Below, piece by piece: positions 23,912-32,653 of a stretch of 64,000 nt of DNA. The position numbers and the translations under genes were made by a program. Under the pieces are notes generated by a model, which was not told the DNA's origin, searched no databases, and was given only the letters and a program-made list of their open reading frames with translations. The stretch spans positions 124,001-188,000 of the forward strand of contig NZ_JAQQFV010000011.1 of NCBI RefSeq assembly GCF_029675105.1, given 5' to 3'. Numbering within the stretch: the stretch's first letter is position 1; the number at the start of each line of letters is the position of its first letter. The stretch is from Nocardia anocheti. GTDB lineage: Bacteria; Actinomycetota; Actinomycetes; Mycobacteriales; Mycobacteriaceae.

Positions 23912-24343
23912 ATGTTTCTCGGTACCTACACCCCCCGCCTGGACGACAAAGGGCGACTCACGTTGCCCGCGAAGTTTCGAGACGAACTGGCGGGAGGGTT
24001 GATGGTCACGAAGGGTCAAGACCACAGCCTGGCCGTGTATCCGAAAGACGAGTTCACCGCGCTCGCGCGGCGAGCCGCGGCGGCGTCTCGAAGCAACCCG
24101 CAGGCAAGGGCTTTCGTTCGAGCGCTGGCCGCGGGTACCGACGAACAACGTCCGGACGCACAGGGCCGGATCACGCTGTCGCCGGACCATCGGCGCTACG
24201 CGAATCTCACACGGGAGTGCGTGGTGATCGGTTCGGTCGACTTCCTCGAGATATGGGACAAGCAGGCGTGGGAGTCCTACCTCGACGAGCACGAGGAGGA
24301 CTACGCGCAAGCCAGAGACGAGTCGCTGGGCGGAATCTTCTAG
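23912..24343 (+). CDS. mraZ: Transcriptional regulator MraZ
   Basis: A 143-residue AbrB-like regulator, the first gene of the division and cell-wall (dcw) cluster. It has two tandem SpoVT/AbrB-fold repeats. The first is MFLGTYTPRLDDKGRLTLPAKFRDEL (residues 1-26; the DxKGR motif is intact). The second includes DAQGRITLSPDHRRYANL (near residue 90; DxxGR motif). MraZ forms rings that bind repeats upstream of mraZ. The ATG at 23912 has GGGAGGT 7 bases upstream; a GTG 9 bases earlier overlaps that site and is rejected. Three boxes in the promoter imply autorepression. A gap of 183 bp without a gene separates it from rsmH. Confidence 0.95.
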   Translation: MFLGTYTPRLDDKGRLTLPAKFRDELAGGLMVTKGQDHSLAVYPKDEFTALARRAAAASRSNPQARAFVRALAAGTDEQRPDAQGRITLSPDHRRYANLTRECVVIGSVDFLEIWDKQAWESYLDEHEEDYAQARDESLGGIF

Positions 24344-24526
24344 CCCGGAGCACGCGAGTGCTGCGAGGCCTCTGCCCGGGCGTGGACCCTGACGTACTTC
24401 CCCGACGCCAGGTGCCGCGCCTCGGTCAGAGACCTCGACGCATTCGCGAACACCATTCTCATTCGAAAAGCACTGTGTGGCATGGCGACTCGTCTGCGAC
24501 GCGAGGTCCTATCCCGGGAGGTCGAG

Positions 24527-25525
24527 GTGAACCATGACACCGAGAACCCCCGTCATGTGCCCGTTCTGCTCGACCGCGCCGACGAGCTGCTCGGCCCCGC
24601 GCTGAGCGAGCCGGGCGCGGTCTACCTCGACGCGACCCTCGGCCTCGGTGGGCACGCCGAACATTTCCTGCGCGCCTATCCGTCGGCGCGGCTGGTCGGT
24701 CTCGACCGCGACACCACCGCCCTGAAACTGGCCGGGGAGCGCCTGGCGCCCTACGCCGACCGGATCACCCTGGTGCACACCCGCTACGACGGGATCGCCG
24801 CGGCGCTGGCCGAGGCGGAGTTACCCGAAATCGGTTCCGTCTCCGCGATTCTCATGGATCTCGGGGTGTCGTCGATGCAGCTGGACGAGGCCGACCGCGG
24901 CTTCGCCTACTCGGTGGACGCCCCCCTGGACATGCGGATGGACCCCACCACCGGACCCACCGCGGCCGACGTGCTCAACACCTACAGCCACGGTGATCTC
25001 GCCCGGGTGCTCAAGACCTACGGCGACGAACGGTTCGCGGGCAAGATCGCCTCGGAGGTGTTGCGCCGCCGGGCCGTTCGCCCGTTCACCACCAGCGCGG
25101 AGCTGGTCGAGCTGCTCTACGACACCATCCCGGCCGCGGCGCGGCGCACCGGCGGGCATCCCGCCAAGCGCACGTTCCAGGCGCTGCGGGTGGAGGTCAA
25201 CGGCGAGCTCGACTCGCTGCGCGCGGCGCTGCCCGCCGCTCTCGACGCGTTGCGCGTCGGCGGTCGGATCTGCGTCATGTCGTACCAGTCGCTCGAGGAT
25301 CGGCTGGTCAAGCAGGAGTTCGCACCCCGGATCGTATCCAGGTCCCCGATGGATCTGCCGGTCGAATTGCCCGGCATGGGACCGGAATTCCGGATGCTCA
25401 CCCGGGGCGCGGAGAAGGCGACGGAGTCCGAGATCGAGGTCAACCCGCGATCGGCGCCGGTGCGGATGCGCGCGGCGGAACGGATCGTGGAGAGATCAGG
25501 GAGGACACAGGAGGGGACACGATGA
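24527..25525 (+). CDS. rsmH: 16S rRNA (cytosine-1402-N4)-methyltransferase RsmH
   Basis: A 332-residue SAM-dependent methyltransferase (MraW/RsmH) that modifies C1402 of 16S rRNA in the P-site decoding region. The motif I loop is YLDATLGLGGHAEHFL (near residue 28; GxGGH). ILMDLGVSSMQLD (near residue 108) is the NPPY-equivalent of the family, and GFAYSVDAPLDMRMD follows. The C-terminal CVMSYQSLEDRLVK and the RSAPVRMRAAERI end are standard. The GTG start has GGGAGG 5 bases upstream; 45 bases of open frame before it are not counted. It overlaps the next gene by 4 bp (ATGA). Confidence 0.95.
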   Translation: MNHDTENPRHVPVLLDRADELLGPALSEPGAVYLDATLGLGGHAEHFLRAYPSARLVGLDRDTTALKLAGERLAPYADRITLVHTRYDGIAAALAEAELPEIGSVSAILMDLGVSSMQLDEADRGFAYSVDAPLDMRMDPTTGPTAADVLNTYSHGDLARVLKTYGDERFAGKIASEVLRRRAVRPFTTSAELVELLYDTIPAAARRTGGHPAKRTFQALRVEVNGELDSLRAALPAALDALRVGGRICVMSYQSLEDRLVKQEFAPRIVSRSPMDLPVELPGMGPEFRMLTRGAEKATESEIEVNPRSAPVRMRAAERIVERSGRTQEGTR

Positions 25526-26472
25526 GTGTGCGGACGAGCACCGTCGCCGTGCCGGGGCGTACGGCCCGTCGCGTCGAGGCGGCCGACCGAGTCAAGTCCG
25601 GTGCCGCCCAGCGGGCCTACGCCCGCAAGCGCACCAGGGCCCAACTGCTCGACGGGATCGAGCTGCCCGAGCGGGCGTCCACCATGGCCGGGCGGATTCC
25701 GTTCGTCGCGGCCATCATCGGACTGCTCGGCTGCGGCCTGGCCCTGACCCTGTTGTTGACCACCCGCGCCGCCGAGGACAGCTACCAGCTCGGTGACGCG
25801 CGTGCGGTCAACCGCAAACTCGCCGACGAGCGGGCCGCCCTGGAGCGCGAGGTGGCCGCCGCCGACTCGGCGCCCGTCCTGGCCGCGCGCGCCCGCGAAC
25901 AGGGCATGATCCCCGCCAAGGACCCGGCGCGGCTGGTGCTGGGCCCGGACGGGGAGATCACCGTCATCGGCACGCCCTCGCCCGCGCAGGGCGCGCCCGC
26001 CCCGCCGCTCAACGGTCCGCCGACCACCACCCCGAACCCGGCCGCGCCGAATCCGGCGCAGCCGCAGGGGGAGCGGGTGGTGCCGGTGCAGCCCGGCTCG
26101 CTCACCGCGACTCCCGCCGCGCCCGGTAGCGTTCCGGCGCCGGTCCTCGTGGCACCCACCGCCACGCCCGCGGCGCCGGTGACCACCCCCCAGCCGCCCG
26201 CCCCGGTCGCCGAAGTGCCCGCCCCCGCCGGGGTTCCGGCCCAAGTGCCCGCGCCCGCCGAGGTGCCCGCCCCGGCGCCCGCCGCGGGTGACACCCCGCT
26301 CGAGCCCACGCTGGTGCCCGACCGGGTCGAGGTCGCCGTCGTGCCCGGCGAGCAGGGCGCGCCCTTCGCTCCCGCCGACACCGCGCCGCCCGCACCGGGT
26401 GTTGTGGCCGAGGCGCCCGTCGCACCGAGTGAGGCACCCCGGCAGATCGAAACGGAGGGCGGCCCCCGATGA
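25522..26472 (+). CDS. FtsL-like divisome membrane protein with Pro/Ala-rich tail
   Basis: A 316-residue bitopic membrane protein in the position of ftsL. A basic cytoplasmic tail (residues 1-55) leads to one helix (IPFVAAIIGLLGCGLALTLLL, about 58-78). A short extracytoplasmic coiled-coil follows (LGDARAVNRKLADERAALEREVAAA), then an AREQGMIPAKDPARLVLG segment typical of FtsL/DivIC-like proteins. From about residue 150 to the end it is Pro/Ala/Val/Thr rich without globular features, much like its M. tuberculosis counterpart between mraW and pbpB. FtsL-type proteins recruit and activate FtsQ/FtsW/FtsI at the septum. It overlaps rsmH and pbpB by 4 bp on each side. Confidence 0.85.
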   Translation: MSVRTSTVAVPGRTARRVEAADRVKSGAAQRAYARKRTRAQLLDGIELPERASTMAGRIPFVAAIIGLLGCGLALTLLLTTRAAEDSYQLGDARAVNRKLADERAALEREVAAADSAPVLAARAREQGMIPAKDPARLVLGPDGEITVIGTPSPAQGAPAPPLNGPPTTTPNPAAPNPAQPQGERVVPVQPGSLTATPAAPGSVPAPVLVAPTATPAAPVTTPQPPAPVAEVPAPAGVPAQVPAPAEVPAPAPAAGDTPLEPTLVPDRVEVAVVPGEQGAPFAPADTAPPAPGVVAEAPVAPSEAPRQIETEGGPR

Positions 26473-28352
26473 GGCGCAGCGGATCCGCGTCGCAGCCGCG
26501 ACGCGGGCCGGTCTCGTCGCGTGCCCGTCGCTCCGGCCCGCTCTCGCCCGACCGGCCCGTCCGGTTGCGGCTGGGCATCGGGCGGGTCACCCTGCTGGCC
26601 ACCCTCGCCGTGGTCGCCCTGCAACTGCTCTACATCCAGAGCCTGGCCGCGCCCGCGCTCTCGGCGCAGGCCGCCTCGCAGCGCACACACAAGGAGACCG
26701 AGGCCGCCGTGCGCGGCCCGATCACCGACCGGCACGGCAACCGGCTCGCCTTCACCATCACCGCCAATGCCCTGACCTTCCAGCCGGTTCGGGTGCGCGA
26801 GCAGCTCGCCGACGCCAAGAAGACCAAGCCGAGCGCGCCCGACCCGGACCAGCGCCTGAAGGACATCGCGAAGTTCATCCACGACAAGCTCGGTGACGGC
26901 GGACCCAAGGAAGCCGAGCTGCTCGACAAACTGCGCAGCGACAAGCCCTTCCACTACCTGGCCCGCAATGTCGACCCGCGTGTCGCCACCGAGATCAAGA
27001 CCAAGTACCCCGAGGTCGGCACCGAACGCCAGGACCTGCGCGAATACCCCGGTGGCGCACTGGCCGCCAATGTCGTCGGCGCGACCGGCTGGGATGGGCA
27101 CGGGCAGATCGGCCTGGAGTCGGCGCTGGACTCGGTGCTCGCGGGCACCGACGGATCGCGCACCTACGACAAGGGTTCCGACGGCGCGGTGATCCCGGGC
27201 AGCTATCGCGATCAGCAGCCCGCGGTCAACGGCTACGGCGTGGAACTCACCCTCGACGAGGACCTGCAGTACTACGTGCAGCAGCAGGTGCAGCAGGCCA
27301 AACAGCTCTCCGGCGCGGCCTCGGCCTCGGCGGTGGTGCTCGACGCCAAGACCGGCCAGGTGCTGGCCATGGCCAACGACAACACCTTCAATCCCGCACT
27401 GGGACCACAGCACTGGGCCTCGGCGAACATGAGCAACCCCTCGGTCGCCGAACCGTTCGAGCCCGGGTCGGTGAACAAGATCGTCACCGCCGCCGCGGCC
27501 ATCGAGTACGGGGTCACCGACCCCGCCGAGGTGCTGCAGGTGCCCGGCTCGATCCGGATGTCCGGGGTCACCGTCAACGACGCCTGGCAGCACGACGTGG
27601 CGCCCTACACCACCACCGGCGTGTTCGGGAAGTCCTCCAATGTGGGCACTCTCATGCTCGCCCAGCGCGTGGGCGAGGACCGCTTCGCCGACATGCTCGG
27701 GCGCTTCGGCCTCGGCCAGCGCACCGGCATCGGCCTGCCCGGCGAGAGCCCCGGCCTGCTGCCCGCCCGCGACCAGTGGTCCGGCGGCACCTTCGCCAAT
27801 CTGCCCATCGGACAGGGTCTGTCGATGACCACCCTGCAGATGACCGGCATGTACCAGGCCATCGCCAACGACGGTCTGCGCATCCCGCCGCGCATCGTCA
27901 AGGCCAGAATCGCGCCCGACGAAACCCGCACCGAAGAACTGCAGCCCGAAGGCGTGCGGGTGGTGAGCCCGCAGACCGCGCAGACCCTGCGCGAGATGTT
28001 CCAGGCGACCGTGCAGAAGGACCCGATGGGCGTGCAGATGGGCACCGGTGGCCAGGCCGCGATCGAGGGCTACCAGGTGGCGGGCAAGACCGGCACCGCG
28101 CAGAAGGTGGACCCGGCCTGCCGCTGCTATTCGACCTCGTCGTACTACATCACCTTCGCCGGGATGGCGCCCGCCGACAACCCGCGCTACGTGATCGGCA
28201 TGATGCTCGACGCGCCGGTGCGCAGCTCCGACGGCAGCGGCGGCGGATCGGCCGCGCCGCTGTTCCACAGCATCGCCTCCTGGGCGCTGCAGCGCGACCG
28301 GGTGCCACCGTCGCCGGAGCCGAAACGCCTCGTCCTGGAGGCCGGGCTCTGA
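26469..28352 (+). CDS. pbpB: Septal class B penicillin-binding protein (FtsI/PbpB)
   Basis: A 627-residue transpeptidase that crosslinks septal peptidoglycan. The cytoplasmic N-terminus is Arg/Ser rich; a single helix (VTLLATLAVVALQLLYIQSLA) lies near residues 40-60. The dimerisation domain begins with VRGPITDRHGNRLA (near residue 80). In the transpeptidase domain the active-site motif SVNK is near residues 334-337, SSN near 389-391 and KTGT near 540-543, all intact. FAGMAPADNPRYVIGMML is the usual C-terminal landmark. It overlaps the ftsL-like gene by 4 bp. A 104-bp gap with a likely promoter separates it from murE. Confidence 0.95.
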   Translation: MRRSGSASQPRRGPVSSRARRSGPLSPDRPVRLRLGIGRVTLLATLAVVALQLLYIQSLAAPALSAQAASQRTHKETEAAVRGPITDRHGNRLAFTITANALTFQPVRVREQLADAKKTKPSAPDPDQRLKDIAKFIHDKLGDGGPKEAELLDKLRSDKPFHYLARNVDPRVATEIKTKYPEVGTERQDLREYPGGALAANVVGATGWDGHGQIGLESALDSVLAGTDGSRTYDKGSDGAVIPGSYRDQQPAVNGYGVELTLDEDLQYYVQQQVQQAKQLSGAASASAVVLDAKTGQVLAMANDNTFNPALGPQHWASANMSNPSVAEPFEPGSVNKIVTAAAAIEYGVTDPAEVLQVPGSIRMSGVTVNDAWQHDVAPYTTTGVFGKSSNVGTLMLAQRVGEDRFADMLGRFGLGQRTGIGLPGESPGLLPARDQWSGGTFANLPIGQGLSMTTLQMTGMYQAIANDGLRIPPRIVKARIAPDETRTEELQPEGVRVVSPQTAQTLREMFQATVQKDPMGVQMGTGGQAAIEGYQVAGKTGTAQKVDPACRCYSTSSYYITFAGMAPADNPRYVIGMMLDAPVRSSDGSGGGSAAPLFHSIASWALQRDRVPPSPEPKRLVLEAGL

Positions 28353-28377
28353 CCGCTCGGCTCATGCGCAACCCGCG

Positions 28378-28408
28378 TTGTCCGTCCGACTCCGCGCGTC
28401 GGTAACCT
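28378..28408 (+). promoter_or_regulatory. Candidate promoter for murE
   Basis: TTGTCC (28378-28383) and TAACCT (28403-28408) with a 19-bp spacer lie in the only sizeable gap between rsmH and murF. The murE GTG at 28457 then has GAGAGGAG (28444-28451) as ribosome site. The hexamers are moderate matches. Confidence 0.4.
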
Positions 28409-28456
28409 GACTGCTCGTCTCGCCCACGCGCTCGATCACTCTCAGAGAGGAGCCTT

Positions 28457-30034
28457 GTGCCCGCGCAGTCCAGCCCGCACGCGCTCCGGCCCACCACGCC
28501 GCCGTCGACGTCGCTGCAGGCCTTGCTGGACCTCACCGGCGCCACGGTCACCACCCCGGTGGCCGCGGTGACCGTCACCGGTATCGAGCAGCGGTCCAAC
28601 GCGGTCCGTCCCGGCGACCTGTTCGCCGCGCTACCCGGTGCCAACGCGCACGGTGCCCGCTTCGCCGCCGACGCCGTCGCGCGCGGCGCGGTCGCGGTGT
28701 TCACCGATGCCGCTGGCGCCGAACAACTCGGCGAGCTCGCCGTCCCGATCCTGGTGCGCGAACAGCCGCGCGCCGTGCTCGGCGAACTCTCGGCCGAGAT
28801 CTACGGCCATCCCAGCGATCGCCTGCGCATCATCGGCATCACCGGCACCTCCGGCAAGACCACCACCTCGTACCTGGTCGAGGCGGGTCTGGTCGCGGCC
28901 GGGCTGAGGACCGGGCTGATCGGCACCATCGAGACCCGCATCGGCGGGCAGCACGTGCCCAGCGCGCTCACCACCCCCGAGGCACCCCAGCTGCACGCGA
29001 TGTTCGCCGCGATGGTCGAGCAGGGCGTGCAGGCGGTCGTGATGGAGGTGTCCAGTCACGCGCTGGCGCTGGGCCGGGTCGACGGCGTGCGTTTCGCCGT
29101 CGGCGCCTTCACCAACCTGTCCCAGGACCACCTCGACTTCCACGCCGACTTCGAGGACTACTTCGGCGCCAAGCGCAAACTCTTCGCCGCCGACTCCCCG
29201 GTCGCCGCGCGCACCTCGGTGATCTGCGTGGACGACCAGTGGGGTCGCAGGCTGGCCGACGAGCTGGCCGCGCCGATCACGGTCTCCACGCGCGGGGCGG
29301 CCGACTGGCAGCTGACCGGTGACATCGCGACCAGCGCCGGGGCCCAGGAGTTCACCGCCACCGGACCGACGGGTGAGCTGGCCGTGCGGCTGCGCCTGCC
29401 CGGCCGCTACAACGTCGCCAACGCCCTGCTGGCCATCGCGACCTGCGCGGCCGCCGGGGTCGACCCGGCCGTGGCCGCGCCCGCGCTGGCCGAGGTGGAC
29501 GTGCCGGGCCGGATGCAGCGGGTCGATCGCGGCCAGGACTTCCTGGTCGTCGTCGACTACGCGCACAAGCCCGCCGCCGTCGAATCCGTGGTCACCACCC
29601 TGCGCGGGCATCTGGCCGAGGCCGGGCACGGCAGGCTGGCCGTGATCGTCGGCGCCGGTGGCGACCGCGATGTGGCCAAGCGCCCGCTGATGGGCGCCGC
29701 CGCCGCGCGGGCCGATCTGGTGATCGTCACCGACGACAACCCGCGCTCGGAGGACCCTGCGCTCATCCGCGCCGCCGTGATCGCGGGCGCCGACGATGTT
29801 CCGGCCGCCGCGCGCGGCGAGATCCGCGAGATCGGTGACCGGGCCGCGGCCATCACCGCCGCCGTCACCTGGGCCCGTCCCGGTGACGTGGTCCTCATCG
29901 CGGGCAAGGGCCACGAGTCGGGGCAGGAGATCCAGGGCGTCAAGCACGTCTTCGACGACCGGGTCGTGGTCGCCGAGGCACTGGACGCCCGGCACGGTTC
30001 GCACACCGACTCGGAGGACTCGAGGGTTTCATGA
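28457..30034 (+). CDS. murE: UDP-MurNAc-L-Ala-D-Glu:meso-diaminopimelate ligase
   Basis: A 525-residue ATP-dependent ligase adding the third residue of the peptidoglycan stem. The N-terminal UDP-binding domain has SNAVRPGDLFAALPG (near residue 47). The ATP loop GTSGKTTT is near residues 130-137. TPEAPQLHAMFAAM and EVSSHALALGRVDG follow. DNPRSEDP near residue 428 is the motif that selects meso-diaminopimelate rather than lysine. GKGHESGQEIQGVKHVFDDR ends the fold. The GTG has a strong GAGGAG site. The stop overlaps the murF ATG (ATGA). All catalytic motifs are intact. Confidence 0.95.
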   Translation: MPAQSSPHALRPTTPPSTSLQALLDLTGATVTTPVAAVTVTGIEQRSNAVRPGDLFAALPGANAHGARFAADAVARGAVAVFTDAAGAEQLGELAVPILVREQPRAVLGELSAEIYGHPSDRLRIIGITGTSGKTTTSYLVEAGLVAAGLRTGLIGTIETRIGGQHVPSALTTPEAPQLHAMFAAMVEQGVQAVVMEVSSHALALGRVDGVRFAVGAFTNLSQDHLDFHADFEDYFGAKRKLFAADSPVAARTSVICVDDQWGRRLADELAAPITVSTRGAADWQLTGDIATSAGAQEFTATGPTGELAVRLRLPGRYNVANALLAIATCAAAGVDPAVAAPALAEVDVPGRMQRVDRGQDFLVVVDYAHKPAAVESVVTTLRGHLAEAGHGRLAVIVGAGGDRDVAKRPLMGAAAARADLVIVTDDNPRSEDPALIRAAVIAGADDVPAAARGEIREIGDRAAAITAAVTWARPGDVVLIAGKGHESGQEIQGVKHVFDDRVVVAEALDARHGSHTDSEDSRVS

Positions 30035-31524
30035 TCGAGATGACACTGCGCGAGATCGCGGACGTGGTCGGCGGCGAACTGCACGACGTCCCCGACCCCG
30101 AGGCCACGGTGACCGGTTCGGTGGAATTCGATTCGCGCCGTATCGGTCCCGGCGATCTGTTCCTCGCGCTGCCGGGCGCCAACTCCGACGGACACGACTA
30201 CGCGGCCGGTGCGGTCGCCGCGGGCGCGGTCGCCGTGCTGGCGGCGCGCCCGGTCGGGGTGCCCGCGATCGTCGTCGCGCCCGAACGCGGCTCGGTGCCC
30301 GCGACCTCGGTCGCGCTGAGCCACGACGGTGACGGTTCCGGCGCAGCGGTGCTCGCCGCGCTGGCCGAGTTGGCCCGGGTGAGCACCGAACGACTGGCCG
30401 AGCGCACCGGGCTCACCGTCGTCGGCGTCACCGGGTCCTCCGGCAAGACCTCCACCAAGGACCTGCTGGCCGCCGTGCTGGCCCCGCTGGGCCCGGTCGT
30501 GGCGCCGCCCGGCTCGTTCAACAACGAACTCGGCCACCCCTGGACCACCCTGCGCGCCGGGCTCGACACCAAGTTCCTGGCACTCGAGCTGTCCGCGCGC
30601 GGGCGCGGCCACATCGCGGAGCTGGCGCGCATCGCGCCCCCGCGCATCGGCGTGGTGCTCAATGTCGGCACCGCCCACCTCGGCGAATTCGGCAGCCGCG
30701 AGGCCATCGCCGTCGCCAAGGGGGAGCTGGTCGAGGCGCTGCCCGCCGAAGGCTTGGCCGTGCTCAACGCCGACGACCCGCACGTCTCGGCTATGGACTC
30801 CCGCACCAAGGCGCGCGTGGTCAAGGTCGGCCTGTCCGGTGACGCCGACGTCCGCGCCACCGACGTGCGCACCGACGACCAGGCCAGGGCCAGCTTCGTG
30901 CTGCACGCCGGGGGCGATTCGGTGCCGGTGACCCTGGCCGTGCACGGCGAACACCAGGTCGGCAACGCGCTGGCCGCGGCCGCCGTCGCGCTGGAATGCG
31001 GCGCCGACCTCGCGACCGTCGCCCAGGCGCTGAGCGGGGCCACCGCGGCCTCGGCGCGTCGGATGGACGTGCGCACCACCCCCGAGGGCGTCACGGTCGT
31101 CAACGACTCCTACAACGCCAATCCCGACTCGGTCCGGGCCGCGCTCAAGGCGCTGGTCACCCTGGCCAAGGCGGGGGACGAGCCGCGGCGCAGCTGGGCG
31201 GTGCTCGGTGAGATGGGCGAACTCGGCGACGACTCGGTGATCGAACACGACGCGATCGGACGACTGGCCGTGCGCCTGGACGTCGACCGGTTGATCGTGG
31301 TCGGCACCGGACGACCCTCCCGGGGCATGCACCAGGGTGCGGTGATGGAAGGCTCATGGGGCGAGGAGTCGGTCCTCGTTCCCGATATCGACGCGGCGAT
31401 CGCGCTGCTCGACGACGAGATCGCCGCTGGCGATGTGGTACTGGTCAAGGCATCCAAGGCAGTCGGTCTCTGGGCCGTCGCCGAGCACCTGACCAGGGCA
31501 GGGGAAGGTAGTACGCAGGCATGA
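30031..31524 (+). CDS. murF: UDP-MurNAc-tripeptide:D-Ala-D-Ala ligase
   Basis: A 497-residue ligase that adds D-Ala-D-Ala to complete the cytoplasmic pentapeptide precursor. The N-terminal domain has FDSRRIGPGDLFLALPG (near residue 30). The ATP loop is GSSGKTSTKD (near residue 133), and FNNELGHPWTTL (near 163) is a MurF-specific motif. NDSYNANPDSVRAALKAL (near 350) and LGEMGELGDDS (near 390) complete the signature. It overlaps murE by 4 bp and its stop overlaps the ATG of a 19-codon ORF that leads to mraY. Confidence 0.95.
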   Translation: MIEMTLREIADVVGGELHDVPDPEATVTGSVEFDSRRIGPGDLFLALPGANSDGHDYAAGAVAAGAVAVLAARPVGVPAIVVAPERGSVPATSVALSHDGDGSGAAVLAALAELARVSTERLAERTGLTVVGVTGSSGKTSTKDLLAAVLAPLGPVVAPPGSFNNELGHPWTTLRAGLDTKFLALELSARGRGHIAELARIAPPRIGVVLNVGTAHLGEFGSREAIAVAKGELVEALPAEGLAVLNADDPHVSAMDSRTKARVVKVGLSGDADVRATDVRTDDQARASFVLHAGGDSVPVTLAVHGEHQVGNALAAAAVALECGADLATVAQALSGATAASARRMDVRTTPEGVTVVNDSYNANPDSVRAALKALVTLAKAGDEPRRSWAVLGEMGELGDDSVIEHDAIGRLAVRLDVDRLIVVGTGRPSRGMHQGAVMEGSWGEESVLVPDIDAAIALLDDEIAAGDVVLVKASKAVGLWAVAEHLTRAGEGSTQA

Positions 31525-31580
31525 AAACAGCGGCCATCGGCAGCACGCCGACGCCCGGCGTCAGTGAGGCGCGGGCGTGA
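31521..31580 (+). CDS. 19-codon bridging ORF between murF and mraY
   Basis: A small ORF (MKTAAIGSTPTPGVSEARA) whose ATG overlaps the murF TGA and whose TGA overlaps the mraY GTG, both by 4 bases. The murF-mraY gap would otherwise be 52 bp with a weak ribosome site before the mraY GTG. The double overlap suggests ribosomes reinitiate through it to couple mraY translation to murF. The peptide has no recognisable motif and may have no function of its own. Confidence 0.5.
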   Translation: MKTAAIGSTPTPGVSEARA

Positions 31581-32653
31581 GGCAGATTCTCTTCGCGGCG
31601 GGGATCGCCCTGGCGGTGTCGATCCTGTTGACGCCGTTGCTGATCCGGGTGTTCGCCAGGCAGGGCTTCGGTCAGGAGATCCGGGTCGACGGCCCGGCCA
31701 GCCACCAGGCCAAGCGCGGTACCCCGACCATGGGTGGTGTCGCCATCCTGATCGGCATGTGGGCCGGTTACCTCGGTTCGCACCTCATCGGCATCGGTTA
31801 CGACGCCGAGGGCCCGACTGCCTCGGGTCTGCTCGTGCTCGGTCTGACCACCGCGCTGGGCGTGGTCGGCTTCCTCGACGACTTCATCAAGCTGCGCAAA
31901 CAGCGCAACCTCGGCCTCACCGCCGCGGGCAAGTACATCGGCCAGACGGCCGCCGCGGTCATCTTCGCGGTGCTGGCCCTGCAGTTCCGCAACGACGACG
32001 GCCTGGCCCCGGCCAGCAAGCACCTGTCCTACGTGCGCGACTGGAGCACGGTGTCGATGGGCGCGCTGATCTTCGTGGTCTGGGTGCTGTTCCTGGTGAT
32101 CGCCTGGTCCAACGCGGTCAACCTCACCGACGGACTCGACGGCCTGGCCGCCGGTTCGATGAGCCTGCTGCTGGGCGCCTACGTGATCATCACGTTCTGG
32201 CAGTACCGCAACGCCTGCTCCACCAACCCCGGTCCCGGCTGCTACGACGTGCGCGACCCGCTGGACCTGGCGCTGGTGTGCGCCGCCGCGGCCGCCGCCT
32301 GCATCGGCTTCCTGTGGTGGAACGCGGCCCCGGCCAAGATCTTCATGGGTGACACCGGTTCGCTGGCCCTGGGCGGCCTGATCGCCGGTCTGTCGATCAC
32401 CACCCGCACCGAACTGCTGATGGCCGTGATCGGCGCGCTGTTCGTCGCCGAGGCCGCCTCGGTGATGCTGCAGGTCGCGGTGTTCCGCACCACCCGCAAC
32501 CGGTTGTTCAAGATGGCGCCGTTCCACCACCACTTCGAATTGAGCAAGTGGGCCGAGACGACGGTGATCATCCGGTTCTGGATCCTGGCTGGCATCTCCG
32601 CCGCCGTGGGTCTGGGGCTGTTCTACAGCGAATATCTGTCACAGGTCGGGTGA
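31577..32653 (+). CDS. mraY: Phospho-MurNAc-pentapeptide transferase
   Basis: A 358-residue membrane enzyme that transfers phospho-MurNAc-pentapeptide to undecaprenyl phosphate to make lipid I. About ten helices are present. The Mg-binding DD in FLDDFIKLRKQRNLGLT is near residue 98. NLTDGLDGLAAG lies near residue 180, FMGDTGSLALGG near 255, and the essential His-rich loop MAPFHHHFE near 315. All catalytic segments are intact. The GTG start overlaps the stop of the 19-codon ORF. The stop overlaps the murD GTG (GTGA). Confidence 0.95.
   Translation: MRQILFAAGIALAVSILLTPLLIRVFARQGFGQEIRVDGPASHQAKRGTPTMGGVAILIGMWAGYLGSHLIGIGYDAEGPTASGLLVLGLTTALGVVGFLDDFIKLRKQRNLGLTAAGKYIGQTAAAVIFAVLALQFRNDDGLAPASKHLSYVRDWSTVSMGALIFVVWVLFLVIAWSNAVNLTDGLDGLAAGSMSLLLGAYVIITFWQYRNACSTNPGPGCYDVRDPLDLALVCAAAAAACIGFLWWNAAPAKIFMGDTGSLALGGLIAGLSITTRTELLMAVIGALFVAEAASVMLQVAVFRTTRNRLFKMAPFHHHFELSKWAETTVIIRFWILAGISAAVGLGLFYSEYLSQVG

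Noticed and set aside
25782..28268. 828-codon frame on the minus strand
   Set aside because: Entirely antisense to ftsL-like and pbpB; composition Gly/His/Val/Arg rich without motifs.
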